From contig NZ_WVVW01000002.1 of the NCBI RefSeq assembly GCF_009857815.1, forward strand, positions 186,001-250,000: 64,000 nt of DNA, in the 5' to 3' direction. A program made the position numbers and the translations under genes. How positions within the stretch are numbered: the stretch's first letter is position 1; each line of letters begins with the position of its first letter. This document shows positions 23,578 through 31,855 of this stretch, in pieces. Under the pieces are notes generated by a model, which had not been told where the DNA came from, did not search any database, and was given only the letters and a program-made list of their open reading frames with translations. This DNA comes from Pseudomaricurvus sp. HS19 (GTDB lineage Bacteria; Pseudomonadota; Gammaproteobacteria; Pseudomonadales; Cellvibrionaceae).

Positions 23578-25263
23578 AACCTTGCGGCCCTGTTCACGCC
23601 ATTGATCCGCAAAACCGAGATACACCTCTTCGATTTTGTCGCGACGCAGTTTCATGGTGGGGGTCAACATGCCACTCTCGATAGTCCAGGGATCGCGGGT
23701 CACCACCATGTAGTCCAGGCGTTCGTGCTCTTCCAGCTGTGCGTTTACCGAATCCAGTAATTTACCCAGCTCCGCCGACAGCGCTTGTTCATCCTGGCTC
23801 ACCCCCGGAGACAACATCGCCAGCACAAACGGTTGCGGTTGCCCCGGCCCGGTAACGCACACCACTTCCAGTAGCGGTGAGCTGGCGAGACGATTCTCGA
23901 TGGGTACCGGCGCGATGTATTTTCCCTTGCTGGTCTTGAACAGCTCCTTCACGCGACCGGTAATCCGCAAACGTCCCTCACTGTCCAGCTCGCCGCGATC
24001 ACCGGTGTGGAACAGGCCATCGGCGGTGTAGCTCTCGGCGGTGGCCTGGGGATTTTTGTAATAGCCCAGCATCTGTCCGGGGCTGTGTGTCAGTACTTCA
24101 CCGTTGTCGGCAATGACGCAGGTCACTCCGGGCAGCGGCGTGCCCACATAGCCTGAGACGTAGTCACCGGGGCGGGTACTGTGAGAGGTGGCGGCGTTTT
24201 CTGTCATGCCAAACACCTCCAGCAGGTCCAGGCCCAGGGTGCGGTACCAATTGATAATATCAGCGGCCAGTGGTGCCGCGCCGGTGAGTCCGGCACGCAC
24301 ACAATCCAGTCCCAGTTGACGCAGGATTTTCTGCTTCAACTGCTTGCCTATTACCGGCAGTGCGAAGAGTACTTTCTGTTTCGCCGGAGAAATTTTCGCG
24401 CACACAGCCTGGTAGAATTTGCCCCACAGCCTCGGCACGGTGAAAAACCGCGTTGGCCGCGCACGCTGCAGGTCCTGCGGAAAGGTTTCCAGCGAGTGGT
24501 TGAAGAACAGCTGGAAGCCGAACATCAATGACGGGATCTCCACCGCTACCCGCTCGGCAATATGGGCCAGGGGCAGATAGGAGAGCATGCGATCATCACT
24601 GCCGGTGTGCCACAACTCCTGGGTAACCATGGACGGTGCGCACAGGGAGCGGAAGCAGTGCATTACACCCTTGGGTTTGCCGGTGGTACCGGAGGTGTAG
24701 ATGATGGTGGCCAGTGCTTCCGGATCGCGCTCGTCGACCTGCTGCAGGGGCGAGCAGTGTGTCATGATCTCGGACCACTGCTGCTGGTATTGGAAGTCAT
24801 CTCCCTGCGGTGCAAACGGCAATGCCACTGCCGGCAAGCCCTCTGGCAATACCGCCCGGATCTGCTGCCAGTTGTCATCCTGGCCACCCATCTTGCCGAC
24901 AATCAGCAACTGCGCTTCGCAGTGATCCATGACGTAACGCGCGCTCTCTGCACTCAGCGTCGCGTACAGGGGCACACTCACATGGCCCGCCATCCAGATG
25001 GCCAGGTCCGCCACGATCCAGTGGGCACTGTTTTTACCCAGCAGGATAATATTGCTGTGCTCAGGCAGATTGAGGGAGCGCAGGTACTGTGCCATGCGCC
25101 GCGCCTGGTCATCCACCTGGGCCCATGTCAGCTCCTCCACACTGCCGTCCGCTAACGGCTGCGTCAGGTAAACATCGTTACCCTTCACTTCCGCCCAGTA
25201 GGTGAGGCGTTCCAGCGGAGAGATCTGATAATTAATCGCTGTGCTGTTCATCATCTGGTTCAT
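23566..25263 (-). CDS. AMP-forming acyl-CoA ligase (long-chain fatty-acid type)
   Basis: 565 residues, ANL superfamily. The ATP loop is IIYTSGTTGKPKGVMH, with YLPLAHIAERV, the A5-like LEVFGMTENA, A7 LFHTGDRGELDSEGRLRITGRVKELFKTSKGKYIAPVPIENRL, and the C-terminal lysine in MLTPTMKLRR. The form EYxxSxxxGKY with KELFKTSKGKYIAP is typical of long-chain or bubblegum-type ligases. It activates a carboxylate to its CoA ester in the cytoplasm or at the inner membrane. Its start overlaps the stop of the aldehyde dehydrogenase by four bases, so acid production and activation are coupled. Confidence 0.9.
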   Translation of the reverse strand: MNQMMNSTAINYQISPLERLTYWAEVKGNDVYLTQPLADGSVEELTWAQVDDQARRMAQYLRSLNLPEHSNIILLGKNSAHWIVADLAIWMAGHVSVPLYATLSAESARYVMDHCEAQLLIVGKMGGQDDNWQQIRAVLPEGLPAVALPFAPQGDDFQYQQQWSEIMTHCSPLQQVDERDPEALATIIYTSGTTGKPKGVMHCFRSLCAPSMVTQELWHTGSDDRMLSYLPLAHIAERVAVEIPSLMFGFQLFFNHSLETFPQDLQRARPTRFFTVPRLWGKFYQAVCAKISPAKQKVLFALPVIGKQLKQKILRQLGLDCVRAGLTGAAPLAADIINWYRTLGLDLLEVFGMTENAATSHSTRPGDYVSGYVGTPLPGVTCVIADNGEVLTHSPGQMLGYYKNPQATAESYTADGLFHTGDRGELDSEGRLRITGRVKELFKTSKGKYIAPVPIENRLASSPLLEVVCVTGPGQPQPFVLAMLSPGVSQDEQALSAELGKLLDSVNAQLEEHERLDYMVVTRDPWTIESGMLTPTMKLRRDKIEEVYLGFADQWREQGRKVIWH

Positions 25264-26759
25264 GTCCGGTAACCGTCCAACTGCTCGCGGGAGACCTTGC
25301 GCTTCAGCAATGTGCCTATCAACCAGGCAAACGCCCGCCCATAAGGTGGCTTCATCAATTTGGTATTCATCCAGCGGCTGGCAAAAAACACCGGCCGTTT
25401 CTTGGAGAAAGCTTCAAAACTGTAAACGCCGTGATAGTGACCGATCCCACTGGCGCCCACACCGCCAAAGGGCAAGTTGTGTTGCGCCACGTGATAGACA
25501 CAGCCATTGATGGTCACGCCACCCGATAAAGTGGCCGCCAGCAGAGTGTCGATACGTTTTTTATCATTATCAAAATAGTACAGCGCCAGGGGGCGATCGA
25601 GTTGGTTTACCCGCTCGATAGCATCCTGCAGGTCGCGGTATCCCACCAGTGGCAACACCGGCCCAAAGATCTCCTCCTGCAACAGTGAGCAGTCCTGCCC
25701 GCAACCCCACACAAGGGTAGGGGGAAACACACCGTTGTCCACGCCGCACGATTCTTCCCGGGGATTAAAGCGCAACACACCTGCGCCACCCTGCTCTGCC
25801 TGGTCAACCCAGTCCTGCAGGCGCTGATACTCTTTGGCATTGATTATTCGGCTGTAGTCATTGTTGTCAACCAGCGCTGGATAGCTCTGTGACAAACACA
25901 ACTGCATCTGCTCCACCAGCGCCGGCAGCAGGGCCTCGGGCACCAGTACATAGTCCGGCGCCACACAGGTTTGTCCGGCATTGATAAACTTGGCGAATAC
26001 AATCTCGGAGGCGGCTTTCTGCAAGTCGTACCCCGGTGCAATGATGGCCGGCGACTTGCCACCCAGCTCCAGCGTCACCGGTGTCAGGTTGGCGGCTGCC
26101 TGCGCCATGATCTTGCGACCCACCGGCGCCGAGCCGGTGAAGATCAGGTGATCAAAAGGCAAGGCCGAGAACTCCCGCGATGCACCGGCATCAGGCTCTA
26201 CCACCGACACGAACTCTTCAGGAAAAATACCGCGCACCAGGTTCGCCAATGCTTTTGCCGTGTGCGGGGTATTGGCCGAAGGGCGGATCAGGGCGTGATT
26301 GCCGGCGGCCAGTGCGCCGATTAACGGACTCAGGGTCAACAGTAACGGGTAGTTGTATGCCCCCATGATACCGATCACACCCAACGGCTGGTGACGAATT
26401 TCGCAACGGCTGGGACGGAACAGCGCATTGGTGGCAACCCGCTGTGGCTTCATCCACTTGCGCAGGTTCTTTTTCATATAGCGAATTTCATCCAGTAGAC
26501 CGTAGAGCTCCAGCTGCAGGGTCTCGGCCACCGAGCGCCCGCCAAAGTCTTCGTCCACCGCCCGCACCAACTGCTGCCGCTGTCGCAACAGCGCCTGAGA
26601 GAGTTTATCCAGCGCCTGCAGTCGCTCTGCACAGGAGGACGGCTCCTGCCGCGAACAGAATGCTGCACGGCAGTTGTCAAACAACTGTTGCATGGTTCTG
26701 CTGTACTCCTTTCCCTGCACCTGTGTCAGCGCTGCACCTGAGTTGGCCATCTCGTTCAT
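25260..26759 (-). CDS. Aldehyde dehydrogenase, coniferyl-aldehyde dehydrogenase-like
   Basis: 499 residues. The Rossmann part is seen in GVIGIMGAYNYPLLLTLSPLIGALAAGNHALIRPS; the catalytic Glu in LELGGKSP; the nucleophile Cys in NAGQTCVAPDYV; then EEIFGPVLPLVGY and LPFGGVGASGIGHYHG. The C-terminal amphipathic and basic tail (KPPYGRAFAWLIGTLLKRK) resembles the class 3/fatty-aldehyde and coniferyl-aldehyde groups that associate with membranes. It oxidises an aldehyde to the acid that the overlapping ligase gene then activates. AAGG lies eight bases before the start. Confidence 0.88.
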   Translation of the reverse strand: MNEMANSGAALTQVQGKEYSRTMQQLFDNCRAAFCSRQEPSSCAERLQALDKLSQALLRQRQQLVRAVDEDFGGRSVAETLQLELYGLLDEIRYMKKNLRKWMKPQRVATNALFRPSRCEIRHQPLGVIGIMGAYNYPLLLTLSPLIGALAAGNHALIRPSANTPHTAKALANLVRGIFPEEFVSVVEPDAGASREFSALPFDHLIFTGSAPVGRKIMAQAAANLTPVTLELGGKSPAIIAPGYDLQKAASEIVFAKFINAGQTCVAPDYVLVPEALLPALVEQMQLCLSQSYPALVDNNDYSRIINAKEYQRLQDWVDQAEQGGAGVLRFNPREESCGVDNGVFPPTLVWGCGQDCSLLQEEIFGPVLPLVGYRDLQDAIERVNQLDRPLALYYFDNDKKRIDTLLAATLSGGVTINGCVYHVAQHNLPFGGVGASGIGHYHGVYSFEAFSKKRPVFFASRWMNTKLMKPPYGRAFAWLIGTLLKRKVSREQLDGYRT

Positions 26760-26786
26760 AGCGTTGCCTTCTGCCTGCGGCCGGCT

Positions 26787-27929
26787 TCAGAAGCCGCGCG
26801 CAATAATCTCTTTCATAATCTCGTTGGTGCCGCCATAAATACGACCTGCGCGGGAATCGATCCACGCCTTGGCGATGGGGTACTCGAGCATATAACCGTA
26901 ACCACCGTGCAGCTGCACGCCTTCATCCACCACCCGGCAAACCAGTTCGGAGGTCCACAACTTGGCAGCAGCAGCGGCTTCCTGGCTCAGCTCGCCACGC
27001 AACATCAATTCGATGCAACGATCGACAAACTGCTGGCCCACGGCGATTTCGGTTTTCATCTCAGCCAGCTTGAAGCGGGTGTTCTGGTAGGTGGCGACTG
27101 ACTTGCCAAACACCTTGCGATCCTGGGTGTAGGCGAGGGTGGTATCAAACGCCCCCTGGGCAGTGGCCACCGACAGGATGGCAATAATCAACCGCTCCCA
27201 GGCCAGCTCTTTCATCAACTGTTTGAAGCCGAGCCCCTCCTGCTCTCCGAGCAGGTTGCTGCAGGGTACCCGCACGTTGTCAAAATAGAGCTCACAGGTG
27301 TCCTGTGCCTTCATGCCCACTTTCTTCAGCGGCCTGGCCTTGGAAAATCCTTCCCGGCTGGTCTCCACCAGCACCAGGGAAAGATCGTTGGCGCCGACAC
27401 CGCTGTCCCCGGTTTTCACCACCACCACCACAATGTCGGAGAGGTAGCCGTTGGTGATAAAGATCTTGGAGCCGTTGATGACGTACTCGTCGCCCTCCTT
27501 CACCGCCCGGGCGGTAATGGACTGCAGGTCGGAACCGGTGCCTGGCTCGGTCATCGCCACAGCACCTACGGCTTCGCCGCTGGCCATTTTTGGCAACCAT
27601 TCCTGTTTCTGCGCCTCGGTGCCGAAGTTATAGATATAGTTGGCAACGATATCCGAGTGCACGGCAAAGCCCGGGCCTGTGGCTCCGGCGTAGCTCTGCT
27701 CTTCCATCAGTACGGTGCTGTAGGTGCGATCTACACCCAGGCCGCCGTATTCTTCAGGAATGGTCATGCACAACAGGCCCAGCTCCCCGGCACGGTTCCA
27801 CACCTCACGATCAATGTGCTGCTGCTCTTCCCAGCGCTCGTGATGCGGCGAAATCTCCTGCTCTATAAAACGTCGTACCATGCGGCGGAACTCGTCGTGA
27901 TCCGAGTTGAACAATGTACGCGGTAACAT
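26787..27929 (-). CDS. Acyl-CoA dehydrogenase
   Basis: 380 residues, full length, ATG behind GGAGGTAAAT. FAD and substrate motifs: VGAVAMTEPGTGSDLQSITARA, INGSKIFITNG, KKVGMKAQDTCELYFDNVRVP, then AQGAFDTTLAYTQDRKVFGK and the end LHGGYGYMLEYPIAKAWIDSRAGRIYGGTNEIMKEIIARGF. The catalytic Glu of most family members falls in the YGGTNEIMKE segment. It introduces the alpha-beta double bond of an acyl-CoA with an electron-transfer flavoprotein as acceptor. It sits between the kinase-like gene and the aldehyde dehydrogenase in one transcriptional direction. Confidence 0.9.
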   Translation of the reverse strand: MLPRTLFNSDHDEFRRMVRRFIEQEISPHHERWEEQQHIDREVWNRAGELGLLCMTIPEEYGGLGVDRTYSTVLMEEQSYAGATGPGFAVHSDIVANYIYNFGTEAQKQEWLPKMASGEAVGAVAMTEPGTGSDLQSITARAVKEGDEYVINGSKIFITNGYLSDIVVVVVKTGDSGVGANDLSLVLVETSREGFSKARPLKKVGMKAQDTCELYFDNVRVPCSNLLGEQEGLGFKQLMKELAWERLIIAILSVATAQGAFDTTLAYTQDRKVFGKSVATYQNTRFKLAEMKTEIAVGQQFVDRCIELMLRGELSQEAAAAAKLWTSELVCRVVDEGVQLHGGYGYMLEYPIAKAWIDSRAGRIYGGTNEIMKEIIARGF

Positions 27930-27966
27930 ATTTACCTCCGGTTAAAATTTTGTCTTTTGCATAAAA

Positions 27967-29151
27967 CTATCGGGGCCTGGCCTGCTGCAATCTGGCGGCT
28001 GCCAGCGCCACGGAGCGCCAGTCACTGACGGCCTGCAGACAGCGTCCGATCAACTCCAGTGCGCCATCGTCCGGCGCCCCGGCGCCTTCGCCGGCGGCAA
28101 TCACCGCATCGATCAGCGGGCCACACAAATTGAAGCGGTAGTCCTGTTCCAGCTCTTCCAGGCTGTAGTGGCGTCCCGCCTGCTCGAACAGGCGCCGGTA
28201 TTCATCCAGCAACAAGCGCTCGTTGCGACGCCTGACGCTGCCCTCCAGACTGCGGAGCAGCAGGCTGGCAACGTCGTACATCGGGTTGCGCAAACCGCAA
28301 CGCTGCCAATTGATCAATGCAGCGTGGAATTTATCGCCCTGCTGCAGCAGCAGTGCACTGTCAACGCTGGCAGCTCCGTGACTGAAGGTCAGCGTATGTC
28401 GCTCGTAGCAGTGCCAGGCCGCCACCAGCGGCTGCAGCTGTTGCAGCAGCTCAATCTCATCCTGCTGCCAGTGGCGGGCGGCAGGCGCCAGCAGTACCTG
28501 CAGGCCCCGCTGGTACTTTGTTTCGGCGTCCTCCGCGACGCTGCGCAGGCGCAGCAACCACTCCGGCGCCGCCGCCGGCGAAGCGCCAATAAAACAGCCG
28601 TGCAGGCCGGCGAGTTCACGCAGCACCGCCCGCACCTGGGCGAGATCGTTACGGGCAGCCACCACATAGCTGCCGGGCAAACCGCCGTCGTACTGCAGGA
28701 AGGTATTGCGCAAACGATCGCGGGCAATGGAAAACACCACTCTCGGCACACGGCAGCTGTGGTGCTGGTGCAGCTCCTGATAGGCAGCCAGCTCCCGCTC
28801 ACTGTGCAGCCAGTCACCTTCCGCCAACCCCTCCTGCGCCTGATCTTCAGCAATACGTAAAAGCATCATCATGGGCTGCCCGGCATTGCCACTGAACTGC
28901 AGCTGCAACAGGGTGCTGCTGCCTGCAGTGGCATTGTCGATACCGGCTGCCAATCGCTGTTGCTGCATGACGGAGACCGGCGGCAAGGTGTTGTCGTAGA
29001 AGCAGAGTGCGCGCTGCACCCAGGCCTGCGACAGTTCGGCAGCGGATCGCAGCAGCGGCAGGGGAGCCGCCGGCTGCACGCCACCGGCACCACCATCACG
29101 GCAGGCGCTTTGCGCCACGGAAGTACCGCTATGCCAGTGCTGATTCATCAT
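27967..29151 (-). CDS. Aminoglycoside-phosphotransferase-fold pseudokinase-like protein
   Basis: 394 residues with an APH/CHK-like layout, but every catalytic residue is replaced. The HGDxxxxN motif reads His258-Gly-Ala260-Ala-Ser-Val-Asp-Ser265, and the DWQ metal motif reads Asn281-Trp-Gln. The surrounding fold is kept (LTFSHGAASVDSALLL, ALINWQRCGLRNPMYDVASLL). Active relatives, such as the kinase halves of ACAD10/11 and LvaA, phosphorylate 4-hydroxyacyl-CoA next to an acyl-CoA dehydrogenase; here too an acyl-CoA dehydrogenase gene follows 37 bp away. The protein may bind substrate or regulate rather than phosphorylate. Confidence 0.75.
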   Translation of the reverse strand: MMNQHWHSGTSVAQSACRDGGAGGVQPAAPLPLLRSAAELSQAWVQRALCFYDNTLPPVSVMQQQRLAAGIDNATAGSSTLLQLQFSGNAGQPMMMLLRIAEDQAQEGLAEGDWLHSERELAAYQELHQHHSCRVPRVVFSIARDRLRNTFLQYDGGLPGSYVVAARNDLAQVRAVLRELAGLHGCFIGASPAAAPEWLLRLRSVAEDAETKYQRGLQVLLAPAARHWQQDEIELLQQLQPLVAAWHCYERHTLTFSHGAASVDSALLLQQGDKFHAALINWQRCGLRNPMYDVASLLLRSLEGSVRRRNERLLLDEYRRLFEQAGRHYSLEELEQDYRFNLCGPLIDAVIAAGEGAGAPDDGALELIGRCLQAVSDWRSVALAAARLQQARPR

Positions 29152-29297
29152 TCAATCCCTGCTCACATTTCAGTAACCGCTGCCAACCCGTCCCGGCGAT
29201 CAAGCCGGCAAGACAGGGAAGAAGCGTTGAGCCGCCGTCAGGAACAAACTGCCTGCCCGACGGCGTGGCATACCCCAGGACGCCCACTGCCGGGGGC

Positions 29298-31619
29298 TCA
29301 GAAAGAGCCCCGCAGCGTCAGGCCATAGGTACGCGGCGCCGACACATAGGCATTGGCATCCGGCCCCTGCAGAGGGGAATTGAAATGCTGGGTGGGATAG
29401 CGCTCGTCGGAGCAGTTCTGGCACCAGGCGGTGACCGACCAGAGCCCGGATACCGAGCCGATGCCGACACTGGCGGTGTATTCTGTCTGCGCGTCACGGG
29501 TGTAGTCATTGGAGGTGTTGGTGTAGGCCTCACCGGCATAGCTGACACCGATACGCCCGGACAACAGCAGGCCGGGAATAACCTCCTCTTCCGCCGACAG
29601 CGCCAGGTTGCCGGTAAACTCCGGTGCCTGGGCAAATTCACGATCCGCCAGCGCGCCAAGGGCAGGGTCATCACCAAACTTCGCTTCCGCCAGGTAGGTG
29701 ACATCGAAGTTCAGCTTGATGGCTTCCGTCAGCAGCAGCTGGTTTTCCATCTCCAGTCCGTAGACTTCCGCATCAGCGGCGTTATCAATGGTGAACTGGG
29801 TACCGATAAACTGGGCGATCTGCAGGTCGGTAATATCGTTGTAGAAAGCCGCCACGTTGGTACGCGCACGACCATCCCAGTAATCCGCCTTCACACCCAG
29901 CTCGTAGCCGTCAATAAATTCGGACTTATAGGTAGGATCCAGCGGTACCGCGCCCGGCACTTCGTCGGGGTTATTCATCACGGTACCGGCAGCGGTGTTG
30001 TCGATGTTCACACCACCGGACTTGTAGCCGCGGCTGTAGGAGGCGTAGGCCATAACGTCATCGGTGATGTGATAACGGGCCGCCAGTGAGCCACTGAGCG
30101 CCTCATCCTCGAAACTGTCGCTGTAGGTTGGGCCCGGCTGCACACCCAGCAGGCGGAACGGGGTAACCGGTGAAGGGTTGAAATAGTTGCGCTCCAGCGC
30201 CCCCTCTTTCTCATCTTTGGAGTAACGCAGACCCACCGAGAAGCCGAGGCGATCCGTCAGTTCCAGGTTCCAGTGCATAAAGGCCGCCTTGGTTTCACTG
30301 GAGGCGGGCATAAAGGCATCACTCCAGAGACCTTCAGAAGCATCCGCAACGCCTGCAGCGCCGATCAGGATATCGAAGAACATCTGCGCCTGGTCACCCC
30401 ACAACAACTGGTGTGGCGCTTCGATCTCTTCATCCGCGTAATAGAGACCCAACACGTAGTCGGCAGACTGGAAGAAGGCAAACTCATCCAGCTCACCACT
30501 GAGGGTAAACTCCTGGGAGATGGTTTCGGTTTTCAACCCTTCGTTGATGGTGAGGACGTTGGCGCCACTGAAGTCGGCGTCCATGCCCTGCTGGTTAATT
30601 TCCCAGTCGCGATAACTGGTGACCGACTTCAGGGTCATGGTGTCGCTCAGCGCCCATTCCAGTTGCAGAACCGCTCCCTGGTCCTCAATGGTCTGCTCGG
30701 TGTCGTTGCTCAGAACCTGCTCGTAATCGTCAAAGTCGGACGATGGCGCCTTGAGACCGCGCATGGGAATAAACACGTTGTCGATCAGTGGCTGGAAAGG
30801 ACCATCAATGGCATCCACCTGACCGTAACAGCAGTTATTTTCTTCCTTGGACCAGTCGACGATCAGGCGCGCGGTAAAATCCTCAATACCGTCCAGCAAG
30901 AACTGCGCCTTCACAGCGCGAGGCTCCCGACCGTTGTAGTCGCCACCATTGGGATCTTCGATGTAGCCATCCTCTTCACCAACGAGACCCGCAATGCGGA
31001 AGGCACCAACACCGGCGACCGGCACATTCACTCCTACCCGTGCCAGTTTCTTGCCGTAGTTGCCGATAGTCGCTTCATAGTCGCCGCCAAAGGCTTCGCT
31101 GTCGGGGCGCTTGCTCTCCAGCAGCAGCGCACCGGCAGAGGTGTTTTTACCAAACAGGGTACCCTGCGGGCCGCGCAGGATCTGCAGGCTTTCGACATCG
31201 AGCCAGTTCTGCATCGCCTGGCCGGCACGGGTACGGTAGACACCATCCACAAACACACCCACCGCACCTTCAAAGGCGCGACTGTTGCCCACAGTACCGA
31301 TACCGCGGATCAGGATGTTGGCGCTGTTGGCGGCACTGTTGGTGACATCAAATTTGATACTGGGGGAGATCTGCTCAATGTTGGCGATGCTGTCCACCTG
31401 CGCCGCCACCATGTCATCGAAGTTGGCGGCGGTCACCGCCACCGGTACATCCTGCTGGCTCTCTTCGCGGCGCTGGGCAGTTACGATGACTTCTTCCAGC
31501 GCCAGCTTGCGCTCGGCGGTGGCGGCCATGGACGCCACCGGCAAGGTGGCAATAACCGCTGCCGCCAACGCGCTCGGGCGCAGGATGGAACGGCGTTTGT
31601 CTTGGTGGGCAGGCATCAT
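29298..31619 (-). CDS. TonB-dependent outer-membrane receptor
   Basis: 773 residues. A signal peptide (1-33, ASMA-ATA) is followed by the TonB-box-like EEVIVTAQRREES and the plug (ISPSIKFDV..ILIRGIGTVG, FVDGVYRTRAGQ, LRGPQGTLFGKNTSAGALL). A beta-barrel follows, with aromatic-ended strands, ending in TYGLTLRGSF whose final Phe is the outer-membrane insertion signal. VIVTAQRREES-type receptors occur in sphingomonad- and OM60-like bacteria and take up polysaccharides, terpenoids or other large ligands. It lies inside the catabolic cluster beside its probable regulator, so the imported ligand may be the cluster's hydrophobic substrate. That is inference. Confidence 0.9.
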   Translation of the reverse strand: MMPAHQDKRRSILRPSALAAAVIATLPVASMAATAERKLALEEVIVTAQRREESQQDVPVAVTAANFDDMVAAQVDSIANIEQISPSIKFDVTNSAANSANILIRGIGTVGNSRAFEGAVGVFVDGVYRTRAGQAMQNWLDVESLQILRGPQGTLFGKNTSAGALLLESKRPDSEAFGGDYEATIGNYGKKLARVGVNVPVAGVGAFRIAGLVGEEDGYIEDPNGGDYNGREPRAVKAQFLLDGIEDFTARLIVDWSKEENNCCYGQVDAIDGPFQPLIDNVFIPMRGLKAPSSDFDDYEQVLSNDTEQTIEDQGAVLQLEWALSDTMTLKSVTSYRDWEINQQGMDADFSGANVLTINEGLKTETISQEFTLSGELDEFAFFQSADYVLGLYYADEEIEAPHQLLWGDQAQMFFDILIGAAGVADASEGLWSDAFMPASSETKAAFMHWNLELTDRLGFSVGLRYSKDEKEGALERNYFNPSPVTPFRLLGVQPGPTYSDSFEDEALSGSLAARYHITDDVMAYASYSRGYKSGGVNIDNTAAGTVMNNPDEVPGAVPLDPTYKSEFIDGYELGVKADYWDGRARTNVAAFYNDITDLQIAQFIGTQFTIDNAADAEVYGLEMENQLLLTEAIKLNFDVTYLAEAKFGDDPALGALADREFAQAPEFTGNLALSAEEEVIPGLLLSGRIGVSYAGEAYTNTSNDYTRDAQTEYTASVGIGSVSGLWSVTAWCQNCSDERYPTQHFNSPLQGPDANAYVSAPRTYGLTLRGSF

Positions 31620-31855
31620 CTCTTATTTCCTTTGCGATTTATTGTTATCTGTTTACGCAGGCCTGTGGGCGAACACAGCCTCTCTCAACAATTTCTGATG
31701 GTTTGGATACTACGGACTGGGCAGGGGGAAAACCTCGTCCGAACCGATGAATTTATTCTCTTTTTTCTCACCGACCGGTTATTGCGACAGTAATGAAGGG
31801 CATACAAAAGGTGGCAGCACGCCACTCTGACGTCAGGGAATCCGGCTCCGGACAA

